Source: Ceratopteris richardii (lineage: Eukaryota; Streptophyta; Polypodiopsida; Polypodiales; Pteridaceae). From it: DNA of 64,000 bases. The translations under genes and the position numbers were made by a program. The stretch's first letter is position 1. The number at the start of each line of letters is the position of its first letter. The stretch is taken from positions 91,663,018 through 91,727,017 of the forward strand of contig CM035432.1 of NCBI GenBank assembly GCA_020310875.1. The letters run 5' to 3'. The notes beneath the pieces are model-generated. The model was not told the DNA's origin. It did not search any database and saw only the letters and a program-made list of their open reading frames with translations. Shown in pieces: positions 21,448 to 31,332 of this stretch.

Positions 21448-22573
21448 GCTTACGACCAAGGCGGCGACCAAGGCATATACCTTGGCATACCTTGTCATCC
21501 GAGTCACCGAAGTCACCGTTGGCGCCGTTGGCTGCGCGCGAGGGAGGACCTCAACGATCAAGGAATATAGAGGTTCCCGGTACTTCCCGGGAGGTCACCC
21601 ACCCCAGTACTGTTCCCCCCAGAGCTCGCTTAACCGCGGCAATCTCTTGCCACTAAGCTACACTCTTGTGGTGTTTGAAGAAGGGGAAAGACTAAGGTTG
21701 GCATTACCTTGAACAAGTTTTGGTCCCTCAAAGCTTCATTTTTGCTTTTAAAGCCTATTTCTGAAGCAATTTTGGGGTGTTTTTGGAGCCATTTCGGAGT
21801 ACTTTCGCACGTAGTTCTCTTCACACAGGTCCAAGAACATCAAGGAGAGTGTTCCTTGTACTTCTCAGACAATAAATATCAACCTTTGGGGCTGTATTTT
21901 CAGCCACACTCGTAAAACTACAGGTTTCTCGAGGGGTTTTCAGTTTTGGTGGGAGCAGTCGCTGCAAATTTATGCAGGTTTTTTAAAGCCTAAAACATCA
22001 GAGTTGACAGACACTTGCAGGTGTTATTGGCTAGTTTTTGGGCTGTGTATTCAGCCTTTCAGTGTCATTTTACTGCATATATTGAGCACATACACACCAT
22101 GTACGCTTCTGTGGATACCGCTTATGTACGTCCATGTGGGCATTGATATAGCGGTTACGTTCTTTGCATAAAGCCTTTTACGTTTGATAAAGAGGGTCGT
22201 GGTGAGGTTTTCTTAACTGGGAGACACCCAGATGTCGGGGTCTCTTCGGTGATGCAGGTGGAAGACTTACCCAGCCTCGCCATAGGAGATGTATGATAGT
22301 TGTTCATAGGTGCTCGATAAGCCTAGTTGGCTTCTATTGGGTAACTGATTATATGCAGTGGAGTCAGTGATTCACTATGCAGGTAGACATGTTAGTACTT
22401 GCAGTTTTATGATACTTTGACACTAGTCATATGCTAATTTTGCAGAGGATACTCTGGCAAAATTTTTCTAGATTTCTGGTTTAGTCAACTATATAGTGGT
22501 CGATTTACTCCTTGAGACACTTATTTGTTGGTCTTTGGACTGTTCTAGCTCCATTATCATTCTATTCAGTTCT
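21448..22573. other. Copia-1 upstream region of composite origin
   Basis: 21448-21560 is GC-rich with direct repeats (GACCAAGGC, CCTTGGCATAC) and unlike its AT-rich surroundings. It leads into a 5S rRNA-like segment. 21660-22573 is non-coding; GGGCTGTATTTTCAGCC and GGGCTGTGTATTCAGCC recur near 21890 and 22033, and TGCTAATTTTGCAG near 22433 resembles a splice acceptor. No LTR matching 27461-27755 is present. It may derive from a different element or a rearrangement that replaced the Copia 5' end. Confidence 0.5.
21582..21639 (-). repeat. 5S rRNA-like segment (partial, not a functional gene)
   Basis: Read on the minus strand, the segment contains GGTTAAGCGAGCTCTGGG, AGTACTGGGGTGGGTGACC and CCCGGGAAGT. 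These line up with the internal promoter half of plant 5S rRNA (A box, intermediate element and C box, about positions 45-104). The start and end of 5S rRNA are absent. Just upstream on the same strand is GTGTAGCTTAGTGG, which fits a tRNA-type box A. 5S-derived LTRs are known in Cassandra TRIM elements; this could be a remnant of such an element or a 5S-derived SINE. Confidence 0.7.
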
Positions 22574-22581
22574 CTACGATC

Positions 22582-23846
22582 ATGGCATCAGAGGTCTCAG
22601 GCACATCCGGTGGATCAGGGTCTAGTGCTAGCGTTCCGAGGAGGAGCTATAACTTGCAGGGCAAAGACCATTTTGAGATCCGAAAATTTGATGGCACAAA
22701 CTTTGCTCTATGGAAGAATCAGATTAAAGATGTGCTGATTCAAAGAAGGCAATGGAAGCCAGTAAATGGGATTTCAAAGAAGCCTGCTGACATGGATGAA
22801 GATGATTGGGATGAGTTAGATGAAATGGCAAGGTCTACCATTCGCTTGCACCTAGCAGATAATGTTTACTTTACAGTATTAGACTGTGAAAGTGCAGAGG
22901 AGCTTTGGAAGAAGTTATGCAATACATATGAAAAAGAGACGGCATCAAATAAAGTATATCTGATGAGAAAATTATACGACCTTCGTATGAAGGACATAGA
23001 TAGTGTTGCTGCTCATCTAAATGAGTTTGATGCCATATTCTCCCAGTTACAGGCTCAGAAAATGGATATGGACAATGAAATGAAAGCAGTATTGCTGTTA
23101 TGCACCCTGCCATCATCATGGGATACATTTTGCACAGCTATTAGCAATAGTGCACCAGGTGGTAAACTCGTCTATGATGACATATGTGGAGCACTCTTGA
23201 GTGAGGAGATTCGTAGAAAATCTATGGTTGGCACTCAGAGTGGAGATGCATATAATGTTCGTGATTCTTACCAAGGAAAGAATCAACAACGTGGCAGGAG
23301 CAAGAACAAGGAAAAGAATGGTCAACGGAATAAGAGCAGAAGTAAATCAAGGAAGAGGGATATTGAATGCCATTATTGTCATAAGAAAGGACACATGAAG
23401 AAAGACTGTTATGCATTAAAGAATGCTAAAGGTAAAGGACAGAATGTTGATGGGCATGTTAAACAGTTACCTGCACCATCTACTTCGACTGTGAAGATTG
23501 AAGAAATTAATGCTATTTCTGATGATGCTGATGTGTTGACACTTGATAGTATTGTGCCATCTGAGGCACTTATGGCTGATTCTCTTTCCCACACCTGGCT
23601 GCTAGATTCTGGTGCTTCTTTCCATGTGACACCACATAGAGAATGGTTCTCTAATTATGCAGCAAAGTCTCTTGGTACCGTGAGACTTGGTGACTCTTAC
23701 CAGTGTGATGTTGTGGGGATTGGAGATGTGGTTGTACAGTTCATTGACGGTTCAAAATTTACTATGCATAATGTACGCCATGTACCTCAGTTATCATGCA
23801 GTTTGATGTCAGTTGGTCAACTTGATGACCTTGGTTACAAGGTGGT
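22582..23846 (+). pseudogene. Copia-1 gag and protease (cut by TRIM)
   Basis: Starts at ATG 22582 (MASEVSGTSGG). A Copia gag domain spans about residues 25-215 (FDGTNFALWKNQIKDVL, LHLADNVYFTVLDC, LCTLPSSWDTF). The linker is basic with RSKSRKR. The CCHC zinc knuckle is CHYCHKKGHMKKDC from residue 263. The protease active site WLLDSGASFHVTP has its Asp at residue 342. The frame continues through HVPQLSCSLMSVGQL until the TRIM inserts; the TRIM start then supplies a TAA. Intact apart from that insertion. Confidence 0.92.
23842..23846. repeat. TRIM target-site duplication, left (GTGGT)
   Basis: GTGGT precedes the TRIM and recurs at 24526-24530 just after it. Removing one copy with the TRIM would leave the Copia reading frame in phase, since 684 bp is a multiple of three. 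Confidence 0.95.
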
Positions 23847-23986
23847 TGTAACATAATCCTGGTAGGAGATGGTTGAACCACACCCTAAGAGAGAGGATTA
23901 GGAAGTAATCCTCAACCATGGCTTTTGGGGCAAGTGGTTAGCCCATCACATTCCTAACCAAGAGGTTGTGAGTTCAATTCCTTACA
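23847..23986 (+). repeat. TRIM 5' LTR with tRNA-like 3' half
   Basis: Begins TGTAACATAATCC and ends ATTCCTTACA. The last 70 bp look tRNA-derived: GGCAAGTGGTTAG resembles box A, and GAGTTCAATTCC matches the box B consensus. GTGAG and CTTAC can pair as a T stem around TTCAATT. It is probably a fossil promoter rather than a tRNA gene, because a standard anticodon loop is not evident. Confidence 0.8.
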
Positions 23987-23987
23987 T

Positions 23988-23999
23988 TGGTATCAGAGC
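23988..23999 (+). promoter_or_regulatory. TRIM primer-binding site (initiator tRNA-Met)
   Basis: TGGTATCAGAGC lies one base after the LTR and is the classic plant primer-binding site complementary to the 3' end of initiator tRNA-Met. Confidence 0.95.
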
Positions 24000-24385
24000 C
24001 TAGGAAGTAGGCTTGGGCAAAGTGGAATGATCCAATGGCCTCTAAAAAAGGCGCTTGGGCATCCTCCATGTGTAAGGGTAGGAATTGTGGAAGGCGCGCG
24101 TCGATTTCAATGATGGACCTTACAATGATTGGGGTGTATCTCCCAATCCGTAGGTCGGATTGAGGCGTGTAATATACCGTTGGAAAGCTCTCGGAACGAA
24201 CTTTCCAATGAGCTAGCTTGCAATGTGTGAATTCCTTGGGAATCCTTGGATGGAACTTGATTGAGTACATCCTGCCAGTCCCATAGCTGGTCAGGGTACA
24301 TCCTGCCAGGGTACATCCAGGGTACATCCTGCCAGTCCCATAGCTGGTCAGGGTACATTCCCTAGGGAGTTCAAGGGGGGAAGAC

Positions 24386-24525
24386 TGTAACATAATCCTG
24401 GTAGGAGATGGTTGAACCACACCCTAAGAGAGAGGATTAGGAAGTAATCCTCAACCATGGCTTTTGGGGCAAGTGGTTAGCCCATCACATTCCTAACCAA
24501 GAGGTTGTGAGTTCAATTCCTTACA
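24386..24525 (+). repeat. TRIM 3' LTR
   Basis: Same 140 bases as 23847-23986, with no difference seen. It is preceded by GGGGGGAAGAC and followed by the duplicated target GTGGT. The identity indicates a recent insertion. Confidence 0.95.
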
Positions 24526-26166
24526 GTGGTCTTCTATGCTCAGTCCTTTCGTATATCAAAGGGCAATATGGTTATTGCAAAAGGAAGGAAAGTTGGCTCA
24601 CTTTACCCTTTATTTGTATCACAGAAAGAACACTTGTTAGCTGTTACTGAACAGCCTATGGCTTGTATTTGGCATGGTCGTTTGGGCCATATATCTCGTA
24701 GTGGAATGGAAAATCTTTCTCGTTCTGGCTACTTACCTGTGTTATCTTTCTCTGATTTTTCATTTTGTGAGCATTGTCAATATGGAAAGCAAACCAGAAA
24801 TGTGCATAAAACGCACATTGACTCTTCAATTCAGCCTTTAGATCTTGTTCATACAGATGTGTGTGGTCCTATGCCCACTAGGTCCTTAGGTGGTTCTCTT
24901 TACTTTGTTACTTTCATAGATGATGCTACTAGAAAAGTCTGGGTATATCCTATCAAATCGAAGGATGATGTATTCCCTACTTTCAGAAAATGGCTTGCTT
25001 CAGTTGAGACTGAAAAAGGAACTAAGCTTAAGGCTTTACGTTCAGATAATGGGGGTGAGTATACCTCACATGAATTCAGCCTTTTCTGTCAGTGTAGAGG
25101 GATTCGTAGAGAGTTTACAGCTCCTTATACCCCAGTACAGAATGGTGTAGCTGAGAGGATGAATAGAACTATTCAAGATAGAGTAATCTCTATGTTGCAT
25201 CATGCAAACCTCTCACAAGGTTTTTGGGCAGAAGCAGTATTGACTGCAGTTCATGTGATTAACCTTTCACCTAGTACTGCCAAAGGTCTGAAAGTGGCAC
25301 AAGAGTTATGGACAGGGAAACCACCATATTATGATCATCTTCGAGTTTTTGGGTGTGAAGCATATGTTCATATACCCAAGAATCTTAGACAGAAGTTGGA
25401 CCATAAGTCAAAGAAATGCATTTTTCTTGGATATGGTCGAGAAGGACAATTTGGATATCGCTTATGGGATCCTGAAACACGATCAGTGATCAGAAGTAGT
25501 GATGTCATTTTTAATGAGTCTAAGATGCATAAACAGCCGATTAAGGAGGTTGAAGTGAGAAGAGTGGTGTTTGAGGATACTAGTCCTCCGGTTAGCATGC
25601 ATAAAAATGCTGCACATAGGGATGTTCAAGAGAATGTCCATTCAGATCAGTCTGCACATGTTCCTGTTCAGCAACCATTGAGACGTTCTGCACGTGTCTC
25701 ATATCCACTTGATAGATATGTTCCAGGTTTAGATTTTGTTATGCTAACAGATGCCGGTGAGCCCTCTTGCTACAAAGAGGCTATGCAGACAGAGGATCAT
25801 GTCAAGTGGGAGCGTGCCATGAAGAGTGAGTTGGATTCTATTCACAAGAATGGTACTTGGGACTTAGTACCTTTGCCAAAGGGAAGGAAACCTTTACCAT
25901 GTAAATGGGTATATAAGCTGAAATTCACATCAGATAGTGCTTCTCCAAAATATAAAGCACGACTTGTTGCAAAGGGTTTTAAGCAACAACATGGTGTTGA
26001 TTTTGAGGAAATCTTCTCCCCAGTGGTCAAGATGACTACTTTGCGCATGTTGCTTGGATTTGTTGCAATGGAGGACTTAGAGCTAGTCCAAATGGATGTG
26101 AAAACAGCTTTCTTGCATGGAGATCTTACAGATGAGATCTATATGGAATACCAGAGGGTTATGTAG
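24526..26166 (+). pseudogene. Copia-1 pol: integrase and N-terminal RT
   Basis: Resumes in phase right after the TRIM. The GAG-pre-integrase zinc finger (WHGRLGHISR ... CEHCQYGKQ) is followed by the integrase core with D (VHTDVCGPM), D (LRSDNGGEY) and E (NGVAERMNRT). A KCIFLGYG motif and the linker lead into RT: CKWVYKLKF, YKARLVAKGF, and MDVKTAFLHGDL with the first catalytic Asp. A 1-nt deletion at about 26150 then throws the frame into a stop at 26164-26166. Confidence 0.93.
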
Positions 26167-27311
26167 TTCCTGGCAAGGAAAGTCTAGTTTGTAAGCTCAA
26201 GAAGAGCTTGTATGGACTTAAACAGTCTCCTAGACAATGGTACCAAAAGTTTGATGCTTTTATGAAGTCCCAAGGCTATTCTCGGAGCAATGAGGATCAT
26301 TGTCTCTACACAAAGAGATGTTCTGATGGCAGCTTGATATGCTTGATACTTTACGTCGATGATATGTTGATTGCTGGGAAGTCCTCTTATGATTTGTCAA
26401 TTCTCAAAAAGAAGTTGAGTCAGACATTTGATATGAAGGATTTGGGGGATGCCAAACATATTCTTGGCATGCGCATTACTCGTGATAGGAGTAAAAGATG
26501 CATATACTTGTCTAAAAGTGAGTACATATCCAAAGTACTTCATCGATTCAATATGCAGGGTGGAAAGGCATTTAGTACACCTTTACCCACATATGTGAAA
26601 TTGAGCAAGGATGACTGCCCCAAATCAGATGAGGAAAAGGAATTCATGACCAAAATTCCCTATCAGTCTGTTGTTGGTAGTCTCATGTATGCTATGGTAG
26701 CTACGAGACCAGACATTGCATTTGGAGTGGGAGTTGTGAGCAGATATATGTCTAATCCTGGCAAGAAACATTGGGAAGCGGTCAAAATGATTTTGAGATA
26801 TCTGAGTGGCACTAAGGACAAGTGTCTATGCTTAGGTAGAGGGAAAGCATCCATTATTGGTTACACAGATTCTGACTATGCTGGTTGTGTAGACAATCGT
26901 AAGTCTACATCAGGGTACATTTTTCATTTTGCTGGAGGTGCTATCTCTTGGAGATCTCGTCTTCAAGAATGTACAGCTGTTTCCACCATAGAAGCAGAGT
27001 ATGTTGCAGCAAGTGAGGCATGTAAGGAAGCATTGTGGCTTTCTCGTCTTGCTTGTGATATGGGTTTGCCTCAGCATGTACCTCACTTGCTCAGTGATAG
27101 TCAGAGTGCCATTGCTTTGGCTAAGAATCCGGTCTATCATGCAAAGACCAAGCACATTGAGGTGAGGTATCACTTCATTAGAGATTGCTTAGCCACTGAG
27201 AGCATTATTCTTGAGAAGGTTCACACTCGAGATAATGCTGCAGATGCTTTGACTAAAGCTCTACCACAGGATAGCTTTCGACACTGTTGTCACTTGATGG
27301 GGGTTACTTGA
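26167..27311 (+). pseudogene. Copia-1 pol: C-terminal RT and RNase H
   Basis: Continues in the neighbouring frame after the 1-nt deletion. RT motifs SLYGLKQSPRQWYQ and LYVDDMLIAG (catalytic YVDD near 26352) are intact. RNase H follows with GYTDSDYAGC, STSGYIF, STIEAEYVA, LLSDSQSAI and KTKHIEVRYHFIRD, and ends at a TGA at 27311. Apart from the single frameshift the domain looks functional, so Copia-1 is a fairly young copy. Confidence 0.93.
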
Positions 27312-27460
27312 TTCTTGATCTTACGCAGTCACTTGTATACTGTGTAACATGCCCATCAGGTGGGAGGTATAGTTTGTATACTTACACTCAGGTATTCTTT
27401 ATCATTCTTTCTTTTTTCTCCCATAGTTACTCTGGCCATATTGGCCTTTAGTGGGAGATT
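27312..27460 (+). other. Copia-1 3' UTR and polypurine tract
   Basis: A non-coding stretch ending in TTAGTGGGAGAT (27449-27460), a Copia-type polypurine tract immediately before the TG of the LTR. Confidence 0.8.
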
Positions 27461-27755
27461 GTTACCGTTAGTGTCCATGTGAAAGGCCAAATGGCCACCG
27501 GACACTTCTTTATATATGTTCTTTAATAAAACATATAGTGGCCTGGTCAGTCACAGACTGTAAGTTCGACCGCATTTGTAAGACCTAAGAAGTCTGTCTT
27601 CGTGCTCCCTGTGTACTGCGTTTTCTGCATATTCTACAACATCTGTGCGGAGTACTGTGTGTGGCGACAGGAGCTCGGTTTTCTACTCTGAGCATATCGT
27701 CGTGGAGCTCTCGAGAAGGAGAGTGCAGTGTGGTGCACGCCATCGAAATACTTCA
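27461..27755 (+). repeat. Copia-1 3' LTR (295 bp)
   Basis: Runs TGTTACCGTTAG ... ATACTTCA. It contains TTTATATATG (TATA-like, about 27510) and AATAAA (27525-27530). It is followed at once by resumed Gypsy-A LTR sequence (GTATGCATGTGTACATG). No partner LTR is found on the left side of Copia-1. Confidence 0.88.
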
Positions 27756-29057
27756 GTATGCATGTGTACATGAGTGAGGTATGCATGTGTACATGAGTGA
27801 GGTATATGCATATGTGCATGAGAGAAGTGTATGTGAATATGCAATGAAAGAATGTATATGTATGCATGAATGAGTGTATGCATGTGCATATGTAAAGGAT
27901 GTTCATAAGTATGCATAATCAGGTATGATTAGCATGAGTAATGAATGTGCACATAAGCATATGAAATAAGATGCTTGTATATGTATGTCTATTTTTATAA
28001 GAGTACATGTGTATGCATGTGCATATCTATCTATGTATGATGTGCACAAATGCGTATGAATTTAAGTTAGGAAGTTAGAAGTGTTTATATATGTATGTTA
28101 GTTTAGGATTAAGTTATGTATAAAAAGTTAGAGTATTTAATGAGTGTTTCATATTTACTAAAAGCATACTTATGTTTTTGGCTAATGCTGTTCTGCAGAT
28201 CATTGAAGAGATTACAAAGGAGAATACGAGAACACAAGCATATGATATTTCAAGATCACAAAATTACGATTTTTGAAGATTGTTTATTAAGTTGTATAGG
28301 ATTATCTATTAAGAGAATTATATTAGCACTTATGATAAACTTTTTTATAGGCTTATTGTATAGGCTTAAATAAGATTGATTTTGAAACTCTTCATACTAT
28401 TTCTCTGAAAATTAATTGAGATCTTTACTTTTTTATTTCATATGTCTAAAGAATCAGGATCTACAAGTAGTTCTAAACTAGTATCTTCAAACGATTCTGA
28501 TATTAAGAATCAAGAATTAGAAAACTTAATAATAGGAACATTGCTTCCGTCTTCAATTGATTGTTCAAATAATTATGAAAATATAGAAGTTGAAATTATT
28601 AAAGATAAAGTAGGTAACGAAACTTTACACACGTTCGATTACGATCGTCTTCTTTCTAGAATTTTACCTTTAATTACCATAGTTTTGCCAGAACCGGAGG
28701 ACAAGAAAGACTTATTCCCACCTAATTTAGTTAGAAAACCTAACTCAAATCAAATTGAGAACGAAGAAGTTGACTTTGTTAAAGATAAAATTACAAACGA
28801 GAACTTAGTTTTGTCTTATCAATTAGAAGCTATAGAAAATTATAGAAACGCTCGTCCTTACGGTCCTTAGTCTAAATAATTAGTTCTTAATTTGCACTCC
28901 CATATATTAAAAACATATAGGTTTTTATCACACCTAAACTGAAAAATCAACCGAAGGCCCTAGGCATACTTAGAAGCACCCTGCGTGCAGCCACACGGTT
29001 AGGTTAGCGTGATTCTTTTAGATGAACGTCAGCCTCCCTTCACAGCCCTCTTCGACA
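27756..29057 (+). repeat. Gypsy-A 3' LTR, right part
   Basis: Matches 8769-10070 of the 5' LTR, including the second splice-like motif (ending 28198) and LTR frame B. It ends TTCGACA and is followed by the ACGT target duplication. Confidence 0.93.
28442..28870 (+). CDS. LTR sense frame B, 3' LTR copy (142 residues)
   Basis: Same start, stop and length as the frame at 9455-9883. Differences include Ser to Cys, Asn to Tyr, Val to Gly, Leu to Phe and His to Arg; no stops or indels. The function is unknown and no domain is recognised. Confidence 0.5.
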   Translation: MSKESGSTSSSKLVSSNDSDIKNQELENLIIGTLLPSSIDCSNNYENIEVEIIKDKVGNETLHTFDYDRLLSRILPLITIVLPEPEDKKDLFPPNLVRKPNSNQIENEEVDFVKDKITNENLVLSYQLEAIENYRNARPYGP

Positions 29058-29818
29058 ACGTCAAGGTGAGAATGAGGAGTCAAGGGAGTCTCTAGAGAGC
29101 TTCTATCACACAAACGGGGCAGAACAAACCACCAAAAGAGACTTCAATCTAGGCCACCTCTAAAGAGTAAACAGCCTTCAGATATAGGCCAGCTATATGG
29201 GAGGATGGAGTTGATTCTTGCTCTTCTCCACTCTAGATCATTGAAGATTTGTTATTCAATCCATCTCTTTATTCCCTATACATAGATTGAGGCTCAATTC
29301 CCAAGCTTGTATATAAAATTATGGTATGATTCTTTGAAGGTGTATAGTTTTGATTGCTAATTCAAATTGAGCATAGATTTCACATAGAGCCAAGTAAGAT
29401 TTGTAGTATCCAAGGATTTTTTCTTTACGACATAACTTGTACCTCATTTCAATTTTTAACTACATGAGTGCAACTCCATTTTGTATCAAGGTCACATTGC
29501 ATTTCATATCATTTTATATTGTTGTTGTATTTGGGTTAATTATCATTTGCTTCTGCCATTGTATTCATTCTCCTTCAGGGGGAATCATCCAACATATAAC
29601 TTGTTTTGGCTCTCATCCAACTCTATATAAGCAGGGCCTCTCTCCTAGTTTGTACTTGATAAGAAGCTTGTAGAGCCTTCTCCATGTTTTTGGCAAATCC
29701 ATTTCTAATCCATGTGAGTTTACCGATTTCTTGGTCTAGTCACTTTGACTCTCTCACACTCTTTAATTTGTGATTACACTCTTCTTTTCATTTTTCTTCC
29801 ATGCATGTACTCTATACA
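29058..29818. other. Flank right of Gypsy-A
   Basis: Begins with the second copy of the ACGT target duplication. AT-rich, without repeats or coding frames that I recognise; a 78-codon hydrophobic plus-strand frame at 29437-29673 has no motif. The 145-bp anchor seen left of Gypsy-A is not evident here. Confidence 0.5.
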
Positions 29819-30897
29819 TGGCATTAGACAATTATGTTGATGACACAGTGTAAACCGGATCTTGTAGATGCACATATGTAGAGATAACCAATAACAAAAT
29901 CTCACAAAAACACACATAGAATAACGTGACTATGAATGATATGCAAACATCAAGTGGTCATGATCTAGAGTTAATGATGTCTTATGAATCCATTGAGATT
30001 TTTTAAGTGATTGATTTTTATATTTAACTAAATATCTATGATATTGCTTACTAGTGCGTGTAGTACTAACATCATAATCAAGTATTTTCTCTAGAACTAA
30101 AATTTTAGCATCCTCTTCAAGTAAAGGAGGATCACCTAAAATAGGATTGAGTGGTAGTTCCTTTAAATAATTTCAATAAACCAATATGAAAATAATTATG
30201 TATATTCCAATGAGAAGGTATGTCTAATCTAAAACCATTCTCATTTATTTTTTGAATAATACAGAAAATTCCATAATAATGTGGTGCAAGTTTAACCTTA
30301 AAATATTGTGAAATGTTTTTTAAATTTCTTTTAATTATTCGTAACCATACCAAGTCATTTTCATTAAATTTTCTAGCTACTCATTTCTTTTTAACATAAT
30401 GCATGTAATGTTCTTGAATCTTCTTAATGTGATCATGAACCTCATGAAGTGTAGAAATATGATCTTGTGAAAAAGAATCAGCCATATCACCTTGAGTGAT
30501 AGGCATGAGAGTGGGAAGCTTTTTACCATAAACAATTTCATATGGTCCACGTTGAGTAGTGTGTTGTGTTATTATATGCGAATTGAACTAAAGGAATTTT
30601 CTCATCCCAATTATTTGGATATCTAAAGAATAACAACATAATAAATATAAAATAGTACTATTCATAGCTTCAATTTGTCTATTACTTTTAGGATGAAATG
30701 TAGAGCTAAGGTCTATTTTGGAACCTAAAATTTGAAATAATGCAACCCAAAAGTAATTAGAAAAACAAACATCTAGATCTGATAGAATAACTTTTGGAAA
30801 ACCATGATGTAGAAAAATACATTTAATAAATAACTTAGTAGCTTGAGGTGTAGATAGAGTCTTTTTATCTTGTTTTGAGCATCTTGGAATTCGTACC
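29819..30897 (-). pseudogene. Chromovirus (Ty3/Gypsy) fragment: integrase core to chromodomain, copy A
   Basis: On the minus strand, 30897-30380 encodes an integrase core: IFLHHGFPKVILSDLDVCF with the second catalytic Asp, and FHPKSNRQIEAMN with the Glu. 30353-30132 holds KVKLAPHYYG and HWNIHNYFHIGLLKLF. 30122-29930 encodes a chromodomain-like segment (EKILDYDVSTTRTSKKY, then a YLVKY...W pattern). Stops and frameshifts separate these. Gag, protease, RT and the first integrase Asp are missing. The remnant LTR at the left has lost about 500 bp relative to copy B. Confidence 0.85.
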
Positions 30898-30987
30898 GCA
30901 AAGCTCCAACGGTTGCTCAAGTGGTACCCCCAGTAGGGGTGATGTACCAAAATCCTCTATAGTATGGATAGGGTCCCAGGGGAGATT

Positions 30988-31332
<345 letters not shown>

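Larger units (their letters stand above)
23847..24525 (+). mobile_element. TRIM: 679-bp non-coding LTR retrotransposon inside Copia-1 pol
   Basis: Terminal repeats of 140 bp at 23847-23986 and 24386-24525 are identical by eye and run TG to CA. Directly after the first is a primer-binding site TGGTATCAGAGC (23988-23999) matching initiator tRNA-Met. Directly before the second is a purine tract GGGGGGAAGA. The interior has no coding capacity; it holds a roughly 30-bp tandem motif around GGGTACATCCTGCCAG (24260-24355). A 5-bp duplication GTGGT flanks it. Such elements move using proteins of other elements. Confidence 0.96.
21448..27755 (+). mobile_element. Copia-1: Ty1/Copia retrotransposon inserted in the Gypsy-A 3' LTR
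   Basis: Contains gag, protease, integrase, RT and RNase H in Copia order, a polypurine tract and one LTR (27461-27755). It interrupts the Gypsy-A LTR; compared with the 5' LTR about 33 bp of host sequence (around 8738-8770) are missing at the junction. I find no 5' copy of its LTR: 21448-22573 is unrelated to 27461-27755. The pol is split by a TRIM and carries one frameshift; otherwise the reading frames are long and well preserved. Confidence 0.88.
5900..29057 (+). mobile_element. Gypsy-A: Ty3/Gypsy LTR retrotransposon with about 4.2 kb LTRs (nested insertions inside)
   Basis: Order on the plus strand: 5' LTR (5900-10070), tRNA-Trp primer-binding site, leader with tandem repeats, gag, protease, frameshift signal, RT, RNase H, integrase, polypurine tract, 3' LTR. 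The 3' LTR is split in two by Copia-1. LTRs begin TGTCG and end CGACA, a 5-bp terminal inverted repeat. Without Copia-1 the element would be about 17 kb, half of it LTR. Several stops and at least two frameshifts show that this copy is inactive. Gypsy-B at the right end of the window is the same family in the opposite orientation. Confidence 0.93.

Noticed and set aside
21510-21530. TGGCGCCGTTGG as a tRNA-Asp primer-binding site
   Set aside because: The match stops after about 11 bases, no LTR end precedes it, and the GC-rich segment contains similar repeated triplets by chance.
21582-21639. A functional 5S rRNA gene
   Set aside because: Only about half of 5S rRNA is represented, it is diverged, and both ends are missing.
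22574-22585. TGGCATCAGAGG at the Copia-1 gag start as a primer-binding site
   Set aside because: It has one mismatch to the tRNA-Met site, overlaps the start codon, and no LTR end matching 27755 lies before it. It is noted as a possibility only.
23910-23986. A tRNA gene in the TRIM LTR (repeated at 24449-24525)
   Set aside because: Only box-like strings and a T-stem are convincing; the anticodon arm and acceptor stem are not canonical, and it lies inside an LTR.
24107-24420. Antisense frames of 83-148 codons inside the TRIM
   Set aside because: The TRIM is non-coding; the frames come from its internal tandem repeat and show no domain.
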